From JAWVZU01 sp033722075 (GTDB lineage: Bacteria > Pseudomonadota > Gammaproteobacteria > Xanthomonadales > SZUA-38): DNA of 19,181 nucleotides. Below the pieces are notes generated by a model that was not told where the DNA came from, did no database searches, and was given only the letters and a program-made list of their open reading frames with translations. Made by a program: the position numbers and the translations under genes. The DNA lies in NCBI GenBank assembly GCA_033722075.1, contig JAWVZU010000039.1, forward strand, positions 1 through 19,181. The letters are read 5' to 3'. Positions 6,286-13,416 of the stretch are shown here, in pieces (the first letter of the stretch is position 1; each line of letters begins with the position of its first letter).

Positions 6286-8065
6286 GCCGGGCCGCCAGCG
6301 CCGTGATCTGCTTCGGGTGCAGATAAGCGCCGAGCTCACGCTGCAGGTCGTCCTTGTCCAGTGCTTCGAGCGCGGCATCGAAAGTCGGGCTGGTTTCCAT
6401 GCCTTCCTCGAGGTAGAGCCTCGGGATCCGGCGCTCGGACCGGAAAGCTCGCGAATGGTCGATCAGCCACAGCTTCCACCGGCCGTCATACATCACGTTC
6501 GTCAGGTTGCGATCGTCGTTGTGGATCAGCGCATCGAAGACGTTCATGAGATTGTACTGTTCCCCGAGGTCGCAATGGCCCCCGTAATTCAGGCCGCGCT
6601 CGCGCTTGTCCTTCTCGTTGATGGCCCCCTCGATCCAGTACTGCACGACACCTTCGGTGCCGTCGACCTCCCGAATCGCCGTTGGCGGCACGAGTTCGAG
6701 ACCGAGCATCCGATCGAGCTTGTAGGCGGCCATGTCATAGACGTAGCGATCGGACTTGTTGGCCAGGCGGCCCCAGCTGCGGTTCTGCAGGTTCGGGTCG
6801 CTGTCGTAGTCCTTGAAAGCGGCGAACAGTTGCCGGTCGCCCTTTTTCAAGGTCAGCTTCTTCGGCTTGGTCACGCCCGTGCCGATCTCTTCCACGAGGA
6901 CCACTTCGGCGGTGGCCAGGAATTCTTCGATTTCCGCATCGGACATGTCGTACGGACGATCCCAGTTGCGGTTCGATTCGGTCACGAGGGTCGGGCTGGT
7001 CGGACCGAGGGCTCGGACTTCGGAGCCCACGATCTCCAGGGCCGTGGGCTGTCCGCCGTAATGGTCGACATTCATCCCGGTGTCGATACGTATGACTCGC
7101 CCGTCGAGACGCCGGTGGGGGTTGCCGTCGGTCGTCGTATGGGCGACCACGATTCGCTTCAGCCCCAGTTCATCGAGGACCTTGTCGACCGCTTCGTTTT
7201 CATAGTAGGGGTGGCAGACCGCGTTGCCTCGGTACCACAGCGGCCCATCCGAGTGGAACGGGAGTCCGTTGATGGCCTGCATGAGCCGCTTGGCGGCTTC
7301 GATGGCTTCCTCGGGGACGGGCTCCGGTTCGGCGTCGCCCTCGGGCGGTGGCGGGTCGAGAATCGTGCGCGTGGCGGCCAGGATTTCACCGAAGCCGGCC
7401 AGAGAATCGATCTGCCCGGCCTGGATGAGCGCGTTGCGGCTTTCCAGGAACAGCTCCAGTGCCTGCCTTCCTCCCAGGTTGATTTCCTCCAGTGACCGCC
7501 CGGCCATCGCCTCCGACATGCCGCCGTGGACGAACAGCGTGTCGTTGACCGCAATGACCAGCGGCCTGGCCAACGCCCATTCGCCGTAAGGGCCGTCGGC
7601 TGCAAATGCGACCGCGTGGCCGCGCCGGCCATCGCCCTCGCCAAGGGGGTCAAACTCCGCGTACTGGGCCAGTTCCTCGGCGTCGGCATAGCGCAGGTCC
7701 CGGCTGACGTTCATGGCCTCATGGTTACCCATCAGGACGTGGGCCTGTCCGCCGGCTTCCTCCGCCTGCTCGGAGAGATTTCTGAGCAGATCGATGACCT
7801 TGCGGGACTCGGCCCCGCGATCGACCAGATCGCCGAGACTCACGAAGTGTGTCTTGCCGCCGGTCCAGTTCAGCTCCGCATCGATCACACCGGCAGTCTG
7901 CATTACCGAGACCAGTTCGTCGTAAGCGCCATGAACGTCGCCCACCGCCACGACCCGATCGACACCTGTCCAGTGAAAGTCGTCGGCATGGGCCATGGCG
8001 CCGCAGAGCAGCATGAGCCCGGCGACCAGGCGAACGAGATCGGGAAGAAGCGCGGGTCTGTTCAT
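6257..8065 (-). CDS. exported PPP-type metallophosphatase fused to a FAM20-like kinase domain
   Basis: This 602-residue protein has a signal peptide (hydrophobic 10-24, AMAHA|DD cleavage), so it is probably periplasmic. Residues about 35-350 are a calcineurin-like phosphatase with the PPP motifs GDVHG (42-46), GDLVDRG (78-84) and GNHE (113-116), plus His180 and His309 as further metal ligands. An acidic/Pro insert lies at about 236-255. Residues about 385-600 resemble secretory-pathway FAM20 kinases: candidate ATP-binding Lys418 in AAFKDYD, 'YDMAAYKLDRMLGLELVPP' (443-461) matching the FAM20 'EIAAFHLDR.L...VPP' helix with Asp444 replacing Glu, catalytic-loop HNDDRN (515-520) and metal-binding Asp536 in IDHSRAF. 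The ATG has an AGGAGA Shine-Dalgarno six bases upstream. It is the last gene of the rlmI-lgt-thyA cluster. The phosphatase is secure; the kinase fold is a strong pattern match, with activity unproved. Confidence 0.85.
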   Translation of the reverse strand: MNRPALLPDLVRLVAGLMLLCGAMAHADDFHWTGVDRVVAVGDVHGAYDELVSVMQTAGVIDAELNWTGGKTHFVSLGDLVDRGAESRKVIDLLRNLSEQAEEAGGQAHVLMGNHEAMNVSRDLRYADAEELAQYAEFDPLGEGDGRRGHAVAFAADGPYGEWALARPLVIAVNDTLFVHGGMSEAMAGRSLEEINLGGRQALELFLESRNALIQAGQIDSLAGFGEILAATRTILDPPPPEGDAEPEPVPEEAIEAAKRLMQAINGLPFHSDGPLWYRGNAVCHPYYENEAVDKVLDELGLKRIVVAHTTTDGNPHRRLDGRVIRIDTGMNVDHYGGQPTALEIVGSEVRALGPTSPTLVTESNRNWDRPYDMSDAEIEEFLATAEVVLVEEIGTGVTKPKKLTLKKGDRQLFAAFKDYDSDPNLQNRSWGRLANKSDRYVYDMAAYKLDRMLGLELVPPTAIREVDGTEGVVQYWIEGAINEKDKRERGLNYGGHCDLGEQYNLMNVFDALIHNDDRNLTNVMYDGRWKLWLIDHSRAFRSERRIPRLYLEEGMETSPTFDAALEALDKDDLQRELGAYLHPKQITALAARLRRLQDLRK

Positions 8066-8091
8066 CGGGTTCTCCTGCTATCGGTAGGTAG

Positions 8092-8886
8092 TCAGACCGC
8101 AACCGGCGCCTTGATATGCGGATGAGGATCGTAGTCCTCGAGCGTGAAATCATCGAATTTGAAGCTGAACAGATCACGCACCTCCGGGTTGAGCACCATC
8201 CGCGGGCGCGTTCGCGGCCGGCGTTCCAGTTGCGTTCGGGCCTGGTCCAGGTGGTTGAGATAAAGATGCGCATCGCCCAGCGTGTAGACAAAATCGCCGG
8301 GTTTCAGGTCCGTGACCTGGGCAACCATCATCGTCAGCAAGGCGTACGAGGCGATGTTGAACGGCACCCCGAGAAACACGTCGGCGGAACGCTGATAAAG
8401 CTGGCACGACAGCCGTCCTTCGGCCACGTAGAACTGGAACAGGAGGTGGCAGGGGGGTAGGGCCATGTCTTCGAGCTGGCCGACATTCCAGGCGCAGACG
8501 ATGTGGCGGCGCGAATTCGGGTTGTGGCGAATCGACTGAAGCACCTCCGAAATCTGGTCGATGTGCCGGCCGCGCGGTGTCGGCCAGGATCGCCACTGGT
8601 AGCCGTAGACGGGACCCAGGTCGCCGTTCTCATCGGCCCACTCGTCCCAGATCGTGACGCCGTGGTCGTTCAGGTAGTGGACGTTGGTGTCGCCCCGCAG
8701 GAACCAGAGCAGCTCATGGATGATCGATCGCAGGTGGAGTTTCTTGGTGGTGAGCAGCGGGAATCCGCGCTCGAGGTCGAACCGCATCTGGTGCCCGAAT
8801 ATGCTCAGCGTTCCGGTCCCGGTTCGATCGCCGCGTTCGACACCGGTATCCAGGATGGTGCGCATCAGGTCGAGATAGGGCTGCAT
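8092..8886 (-). CDS. thyA: thymidylate synthase ThyA
   Basis: The 264 residues equal the E. coli length exactly. The enzyme methylates dUMP to dTMP using methylene-tetrahydrofolate. The nucleophile is Cys146 in LPPCH, phosphate-binding arginines are at 126-127 (NSRRH) and 21 (GDRTGTGT), and the substrate loop reads QRSADVFLGVPFN. The C-terminus ends in the conserved APVAV. The ATG overlaps the lgt TAA by one base (TAATG), and an AGGAG Shine-Dalgarno lies inside the lgt end. The lgt-thyA order is the usual gammaproteobacterial arrangement. The phosphatase-kinase gene follows after 26 bp. Confidence 0.98.
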   Translation of the reverse strand: MQPYLDLMRTILDTGVERGDRTGTGTLSIFGHQMRFDLERGFPLLTTKKLHLRSIIHELLWFLRGDTNVHYLNDHGVTIWDEWADENGDLGPVYGYQWRSWPTPRGRHIDQISEVLQSIRHNPNSRRHIVCAWNVGQLEDMALPPCHLLFQFYVAEGRLSCQLYQRSADVFLGVPFNIASYALLTMMVAQVTDLKPGDFVYTLGDAHLYLNHLDQARTQLERRPRTRPRMVLNPEVRDLFSFKFDDFTLEDYDPHPHIKAPVAV

Positions 8887-9755
8887 TACTGTTGATCTCC
8901 TGCGAATTGGTTTTTGCGATAGGCGTAAGCCATCATGCCCAGGCCGGCGACAATCATGGGTAAAGATAACAGCATTCCCATGGTGACCCAGTCAGCTGCC
9001 AGGAAGCCGAGATGCTCGTCCGGTTGCCGGAAGAATTCGACGAAACCGCGAAACAGCCCGTAAAGCGCCAGGAACAGCCCGGAGACCGCCATGGTCGGGC
9101 GGGGGCGACGCGAGTACCACATGAGAATGATGAACAGCAGCAGCCCCTCGAGGCCCGCCTCGTAAAGCTGGGAGGGATGGCGGGCATGCTCGTTGAGCAG
9201 TCCCGCCTGATACTGCTGGTAGAGGGCCGCCGAGTCCCAGTTCTGAAAGTCGATGGACTTGGGGAAGATCATGCCCCAGGGCGCATCGGTGGTCCGGCCC
9301 CACAGTTCGCCGCCGATGAAATTGCCGAGGCGACCGAAAAACAGGCCCGGCGGGGCCAGGGGCGCCACGAAATCGGCGACCTCGAAGAAGCGGCGGTCGG
9401 TCTTCCGCGCGAAGTAGAACATGGCTGCAATGACCCCGAGCAGGCCGCCATGGAAGGACATTCCCCCCTGCCAGATCTTGAGGACGCGCAGCGGGTCGTC
9501 GAGGACATGGGGCAGGTCATAAAACAGGATGTAGCCGATGCGGCCGCCGAGGATGACCCCGATGGCGCCGTAGAACAGCAGGTCGGACACCTGTTCCGAG
9601 TTCCAGCCCTGGCGGCTCCGGGCGCGCAGGTTGGCCAGGTACCAGAAGGTGCCGAAGCCGAGCAGGTACATGATGCCGTACCAGTGGATATCGATCGGGC
9701 CCAGGGACAGGGCAACCGGATCGAAATTCACGAAATAGGGCAGATCGGACGCCAT
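8886..9755 (-). CDS. lgt: prolipoprotein diacylglyceryl transferase Lgt
   Basis: A 289-residue inner-membrane enzyme that transfers diacylglycerol from phosphatidylglycerol to the lipobox cysteine of prolipoproteins. It has about seven hydrophobic helices. The signature block is GRLGNFIGGELWGR (141-154), which keeps the Arg, Asn145 and Glu150 known to matter in E. coli but has Gly148 where Asn is usual in the NGE triplet. His102 in GGMSFHGG matches E. coli His103. The ATG lies six bases after the rlmI stop with no strong Shine-Dalgarno, which suggests translation coupled to rlmI. The stop overlaps the thyA start. Confidence 0.97.
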   Translation of the reverse strand: MASDLPYFVNFDPVALSLGPIDIHWYGIMYLLGFGTFWYLANLRARSRQGWNSEQVSDLLFYGAIGVILGGRIGYILFYDLPHVLDDPLRVLKIWQGGMSFHGGLLGVIAAMFYFARKTDRRFFEVADFVAPLAPPGLFFGRLGNFIGGELWGRTTDAPWGMIFPKSIDFQNWDSAALYQQYQAGLLNEHARHPSQLYEAGLEGLLLFIILMWYSRRPRPTMAVSGLFLALYGLFRGFVEFFRQPDEHLGFLAADWVTMGMLLSLPMIVAGLGMMAYAYRKNQFAGDQQ

Positions 9756-9761
9756 TTCGGG

Positions 9762-10961
9762 CTAGCTCACCGTCGAGCGGAAGACTCCGCCCTTCAGGTA
9801 ATCCGTCTCGGGTATGGCGGGGTGGACCGGATGGTCCGGGGCCTGCTGCAGGCGTTCGAGCAGCTGGAGGTTCCGATCGACGTGACGGGCTGCCTGGTGC
9901 ACCACGTCGAAGAACACGTCCTGGCGCATGTGATAGGAGCAGGAGCAGGTTACCAGGATGCCGTCCCGGTCCAGCAGTCGCAGCGCCATCTCGTTGAGCT
10001 TGCGGTAGGCCTGAATTGCGGCCTTCGCGTCCTTCTTGCGCTTGGCGAAGGCGGGCGGATCGAGCACGACCACGTCGAAGCGCTCGCCCTCGGCGAGGGT
10101 CTGCTCGAGAAACTGGAACACGTCGCTGCGCACCAGCCTGACCGATTCCAGCAGACCCAGCTCGCGAGCGTTGTATTCCATATCGGCAATGGCCTGTGCG
10201 CCGGAGTCGACGCAGGTTACGGCCTGCGCACCATTGACGCCGGCCCGGAGCCCCCAGGCGCCGACGTAGGCGAAAAGATCCAGCACCCGCTTGCCGGAGA
10301 CATAGCGGATGAAGCGGTCCCGGTTCGCGCGCTGGTCATAGAACCAGCCGGTCTTCTGGGCTTCCCCGGCCGCGATGGAAAAAATCGTCCCGGACTCTTC
10401 CACCCGAAGTCGCTCGGGCATGTCTCCGTGTCCCATGGAAACCTCCAGGGGCAGCCCCTCCAGTCCACGGATCGGGCTGTCGTTGCGCCACAGCAGCGCT
10501 TCCGGCCGATACTTGTCCACCAGGATTTCGGTCAGCAGGTCCTGGCGCCTGGCCATCCCCGCCGTGGTGATCTGGCCCACCAGTACCTCGCCGTAGCGAT
10601 CCACGACCAGTCCGGGCAACCGGTCGGACTCGGCAAAAACGGCCCGATAATGGGGGGATGCTTCAAACTGATCGCGCAGGCCGGCGGCTACATTGATGCG
10701 GTGGGCCAGCAGCGAGTGATCAATGCGGTCGTCCGGGCTGCGGGAGACGATTCGAGCCGAGATCAGGGACCTGGGATTCACGTAGGCGATCCCCAGCGGC
10801 TTGCCGTTGCCGCCCACGACGAGCGCCTCGTCACCCGGTTCGAAATCGGTCAGAGGGGTTTTCCCGGTATCGACTTCGTTGCTGAAGATCCACAGGTGTC
10901 CGGCCCGCAGGCGTCGGTCCTCGTTCTTCTTCAGGCGCAGTTGGGGCAGGGCACTCGACAT
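9762..10961 (-). CDS. rlmI: 23S rRNA (cytosine-5-)-methyltransferase RlmI-like
   Basis: The 399-residue protein has an N-terminal PUA-like domain (about 5-80), a connecting RlmI-specific domain, and a class I SAM methyltransferase domain. Visible motifs are the family hallmark AQKTGWFYDQRANR (201-214), SAM-binding LDLFAYVGAWG (227-237), catalytic DPPAF (301-305) and TCSCSYHM (338-345), whose cysteines are characteristic of m5C enzymes. E. coli RlmI methylates C1962 of 23S rRNA. I start it at the ATG at 10959-10961. An in-frame TTG at 11009 would add 16 residues that do not look like family sequence. It is the first gene of the rlmI-lgt-thyA-phosphatase/kinase cluster, so the promoter should lie between 10962 and about 11060. 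A closely related RlmI/RlmK-type specificity cannot be excluded. Confidence 0.9.
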   Translation of the reverse strand: MSSALPQLRLKKNEDRRLRAGHLWIFSNEVDTGKTPLTDFEPGDEALVVGGNGKPLGIAYVNPRSLISARIVSRSPDDRIDHSLLAHRINVAAGLRDQFEASPHYRAVFAESDRLPGLVVDRYGEVLVGQITTAGMARRQDLLTEILVDKYRPEALLWRNDSPIRGLEGLPLEVSMGHGDMPERLRVEESGTIFSIAAGEAQKTGWFYDQRANRDRFIRYVSGKRVLDLFAYVGAWGLRAGVNGAQAVTCVDSGAQAIADMEYNARELGLLESVRLVRSDVFQFLEQTLAEGERFDVVVLDPPAFAKRKKDAKAAIQAYRKLNEMALRLLDRDGILVTCSCSYHMRQDVFFDVVHQAARHVDRNLQLLERLQQAPDHPVHPAIPETDYLKGGVFRSTVS

Positions 10962-11102
10962 CGCGCGGCAGCATAGCAGAGGTCGGAAGAAGGAAGACAG
11001 GGGACGCAACGCTTCCCCGATCGCAGGGCGTGAAGTGGGTCAGATGAGGCGGTTGGGTGAACCATGTACACTGCCTTTCGTTTGAGTGCGGGGAGACGGT
11101 TC

Positions 11103-11960
11103 ATGCGTTTTGCGACGGCCCTGGTTCTAATTGCCAGCTTCCTGACCGTGTTTGCAGAGGAGGGCACTCTCACGCTCGAAGAGTTTCAGCAGATCGATCC
11201 TGTGGCGGAAATCATGATCCTCGGCACCTTTCATTTCAGGGACAAAGGCCTGGACAGCTACAAGCCCGAGGTGGACATCGACATCTTCTCGGTACAGCGT
11301 CAGGCCGAGCTGCGCGAAGTTCTGGACCGGATCAAGCAACGATTCGACCCGACCAAGATCGCCCTGGAAGCACGCGGCGACTGGGCCGAACGAATGACCG
11401 AGAAGGAATATCCGGCCTGGCTGCGCGACGAATTCGAGCTCAAGGCCAACGAGGTCTATCAGGTCGGATTCCGCCTGGGCAAGGAGTTGGGCCATGATCG
11501 CCTCTACTTTGTGGACGTCATGGGTCGTCGCTATGCAGACTTGCCCGAGGACGTGGAGGCCTACGCACGCAGCAAGGGCCAGCTCGACTACCTTTCAAGT
11601 CCCTGGGACGAGCGCTACACCAGGCTCTACCGGCACGACGACCTGGCCAAGGCCAAGCGTCCGCTGATTGAGACTTTTCTGGCGATGAACGATCCAGAAC
11701 GCCTGCTGGTGGGACACGGACACTACCTGTTGCAGGCCATCGCTCTCGGGGAGGGGGACGAATATGTGGGCGCGGATCTGGTCAGCGGCTGGTGGTACAA
11801 CCGCAACCTGCGCATCTTCGCCAACATCCGTCGACTTGCCGAGCCCGGCGATCGGATTCTGCTGGTGATCGGCGCCGGACACGTTCCGATCCTGCTCCAT
11901 GCGGCTCAGGCATCACCGGAATTCCGGGTCGTGCCCGTGGCGAACGTGCTCACCGACTAG
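11103..11960 (+). CDS. exported DUF5694 / TraB-GumN-like protein
   Basis: From ATG 11103 the product is 285 residues. A GGGAGA Shine-Dalgarno six bases upstream and a signal peptide (hydrophobic 4-18, cleavage near FA|EE) fix this start; an upstream in-frame ATG at 11064 would spoil the signal peptide. The family resembles DUF5694, distantly like TraB/PrgY/GumN. The N-terminal strand ends in ILGTFHF (39-45), there is a conserved Glu in ALEARGDW (87-94), a central helix block around VYQVGFRLGKELGH (118-131), 'WWYNRN' (230-235), and C-terminal VIGAGHVPIL (255-264). Tiki/TraB members are proposed metalloproteases; activity in DUF5694 is unproved. The TAG stop lies within the CTAG that borders the downstream repeat element. 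It is divergent from rlmI. Confidence 0.82.
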   Translation: MRFATALVLIASFLTVFAEEGTLTLEEFQQIDPVAEIMILGTFHFRDKGLDSYKPEVDIDIFSVQRQAELREVLDRIKQRFDPTKIALEARGDWAERMTEKEYPAWLRDEFELKANEVYQVGFRLGKELGHDRLYFVDVMGRRYADLPEDVEAYARSKGQLDYLSSPWDERYTRLYRHDDLAKAKRPLIETFLAMNDPERLLVGHGHYLLQAIALGEGDEYVGADLVSGWWYNRNLRIFANIRRLAEPGDRILLVIGAGHVPILLHAAQASPEFRVVPVANVLTD

Positions 11961-12209
11961 CCCGAATATTGCACGAATGACGCACGCCTGTGACTTGAAG
12001 GATCAATCAAATCAATGGGTTGCAAACAAAATAGGTAGGGGTCCAGGGGATGCAGTTTGCGCGCTGTCGGCTTTGCGTCCAATATCGCGGGTCATCTCGC
12101 CCGATCCCCCTTGAACCGTAGCTACGGCTACGCTTCTGCGGTCGATCGAACAAGCTGCCTCCCCGAGATTGACCGCAAATTCCGACCACTCATGCAATAT
12201 TCGGGCTAG
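11957..12209. mobile_element. MITE-like element, 245 bp, flanked by CTAG
   Basis: A 17-bp perfect inverted repeat, CTAGCCCGAATATTGCA (11957-11973) and its complement (12193-12209), closes a 220-bp interior. Homology continues imperfectly inward as GA.TG on both arms. If CTAG is the target duplication, the element is 11961-12205. The interior holds a 12-bp palindrome CCGTAGCTACGG (12116-12127) and no convincing protein. A shape of short terminal inverted repeats, small size and no transposase fits a non-autonomous MITE or an internally deleted insertion sequence. I cannot name the parent family. The left CTAG includes the stop codon of the preceding gene. Confidence 0.65.
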
Positions 12210-12392
12210 AGTTCTGGCGGGTCACCGGATTCCTCTTTGAATTGTGAATATCGCCGCTCTCGCGCTGTGATACCTTGCTGCTGACTTGGATTGCTATGAA
12301 TTGAGGAGGACAGGTGATTGTGCGGCCCGGCTTCTGCATAATCGCCTGAGCTTTGGGGGTCGAAAGATGAAATTGCCAGGAAACAATCGCAA
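12210..12392. promoter_or_regulatory. intergenic region upstream of the metallo-hydrolase gene
   Basis: Between the MITE-like element and the metallo-hydrolase there are 183 bases with no gene larger than a micro-ORF. A CATAAT -10-like hexamer lies at 12337-12342 without a matching -35, so the promoter is not fixed. A purine-rich GAGGAGGA run at 12303-12310 has no start codon at normal spacing with a meaningful frame. I see nothing else supportable. Confidence 0.3.
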
Positions 12393-12396
12393 GTGA
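12367..12396 (+). CDS. possible 9-codon leader peptide overlapping the hydrolase start
   Basis: ATG 12367 opens a nine-codon frame, MKLPGNNRK, ending in a TGA that overlaps the GTG start of the metallo-hydrolase as GTGA. A GGGGG run at 12355-12359 gives a plausible Shine-Dalgarno seven bases upstream. It could be a translational-coupling leader. It could also be chance, since a nine-codon frame carries little statistical weight. Confidence 0.3.
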   Translation: MKLPGNNRK

Positions 12397-13319
12397 GGTG
12401 GATCCTGTTTGGGGGCGTGCTGCTGATTTCCGTCTTTTCAGCAGCGTTCCTGGCGACTTTTCTGCCATCCGATCTGCCGGTCCCCGAGGCGCCGGCCCCG
12501 TCGCTGCATCCGGCGGATCCTCCGCCGGAATTCAAGATCATGGTGCTCAATACGGGGCACATGGTTGCCAAGGAGGCGTTCGCCTATCGCGGTGGAGACC
12601 TGGCCGAAGATTTTGTCTTCGCCGTTGCGGCAATCGTCGTCGATCACCCGCAGGGCCGATTTCTCTTTGATGCGGGCTTCGGGTCGGTGGCCAGGGAACA
12701 TATCCAGTCGGTCCCGCCGCTGGTCCTGACCTTCAGCGACCACGACGTCGACGAGCCGGCGATCCAGATGTTGGGTCCCGACTACGAGCTCGACGGCATC
12801 ATTCTCTCGCACCTTCACTGGGACCATGTCAGTGGCATCGCGGATTATCCGGATACGCCGGTCTGGCTCTCGGCAGAGCAGCGCAGCTTCCTGGAGAGCG
12901 GCCATCGCAGCGTGGGCCTGGCCAGTACCCTGATCGATGCCGCGAACATCCGCAAATTCGACTACCCGGCGGAGGCGCGTTCCGGCTTCGAGCGCAGTTT
13001 CGATCTTTTCGGAGACGGCAGCGTCGTGCTGGTACCGGTTTCCGGACACACGCCCGGTTCGCTGGCGATGCTCGTTGCGCTGCCCAGCGGGCGACGCTTT
13101 GCCTTCATCGGAGATCTGGCCTGGGTGGAGGCGGGGGTTCGTCTGCCGGCCGAGCGTCCCTGGCTGGCTCGGGTCGTGGTGGATCATGACACGGACCAGG
13201 TAATCGATGGCCTGGTCCATTTCCACCGACTTCAGAAAGCAACGGAACTCACTATCGTTCCGTCCCACGATGGGAAGGTCATCAGCCGTATCGCCAATTA
13301 TCCCAACTGGGAGCGGTAG
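12393..13319 (+). CDS. membrane-anchored metallo-beta-lactamase-fold hydrolase
   Basis: A 308-residue MBL-fold protein. The N-terminus (about 4-24) is one hydrophobic helix with no clear cleavage site, followed by a Pro-rich stretch (28-45), so it is likely anchored in the inner membrane facing the periplasm, or secreted. Zinc motifs are complete: HLHWDH (140-145), His219 in SGHTPGS, Asp241 in FIGDLAW and His292 near the C-terminus. The spacing recalls the AHL-lactonase-like branch (HxHxDH ... H ... D ... H). The substrate cannot be read from sequence. The start is GTG at 12393; it is the first start in this frame that keeps the helix, with AGGAAA about nine bases upstream and a micro-ORF stop overlapping it. 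The gene is convergent with gcvPB. Confidence 0.85.
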   Translation: MRWILFGGVLLISVFSAAFLATFLPSDLPVPEAPAPSLHPADPPPEFKIMVLNTGHMVAKEAFAYRGGDLAEDFVFAVAAIVVDHPQGRFLFDAGFGSVAREHIQSVPPLVLTFSDHDVDEPAIQMLGPDYELDGIILSHLHWDHVSGIADYPDTPVWLSAEQRSFLESGHRSVGLASTLIDAANIRKFDYPAEARSGFERSFDLFGDGSVVLVPVSGHTPGSLAMLVALPSGRRFAFIGDLAWVEAGVRLPAERPWLARVVVDHDTDQVIDGLVHFHRLQKATELTIVPSHDGKVISRIANYPNWER

Positions 13320-13371
13320 GGTTGGGCACGGTTCGAATCCCCCCGCACGCGCGGCGCCGTCGCGCTCTGCG

Positions 13372-13396
13372 ACCCCCTTTGTCGAGCAAAGGGGGT
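13372..13396. terminator. strong hairpin between convergent genes
   Basis: ACCCCCTTTG (13372-13381) pairs perfectly with CAAAGGGGGT (13387-13396) around a 5-base loop. It lies in the 97-bp gap between the metallo-hydrolase and gcvPB stops, where a bidirectional terminator is expected. There is no T-tract on either strand, and AAGGGGGT recurs just to the right (13401-13408). The sequence also resembles widespread dispersed 'CCCCCTTT..AAAGGGGG' repeats, so it may be a REP-like repeat doing terminator duty. Confidence 0.5.
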
Positions 13397-13416
13397 AATC
13401 AAGGGGGTGCCGCGGC

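Noticed and set aside
6317..7495. 392-codon plus-strand frame opposite the phosphatase-kinase gene
   Set aside because: No motifs; the minus-strand frame carries the catalytic motifs of both domains.
9012..10976. 654-codon open frame on the plus strand
   Set aside because: It lies antisense across lgt and rlmI, both secure by motifs. Its translation is low-complexity shadow sequence with no recognisable domain.
10962..11009. TTG start giving a longer RlmI
   Set aside because: The extra 16 residues are unlike the family N-terminus, which aligns from the ATG at 10961.
11064..11102. Upstream ATG as start of the DUF5694-like gene
   Set aside because: The 13 extra residues include three arginines ahead of a second Met with a better Shine-Dalgarno and a clean signal peptide.
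12007..12197. 61-codon minus-strand ORF within the MITE-like element
   Set aside because: It is bounded by the terminal repeats, has no transposase motif and competes with an equally long frame on the same strand.
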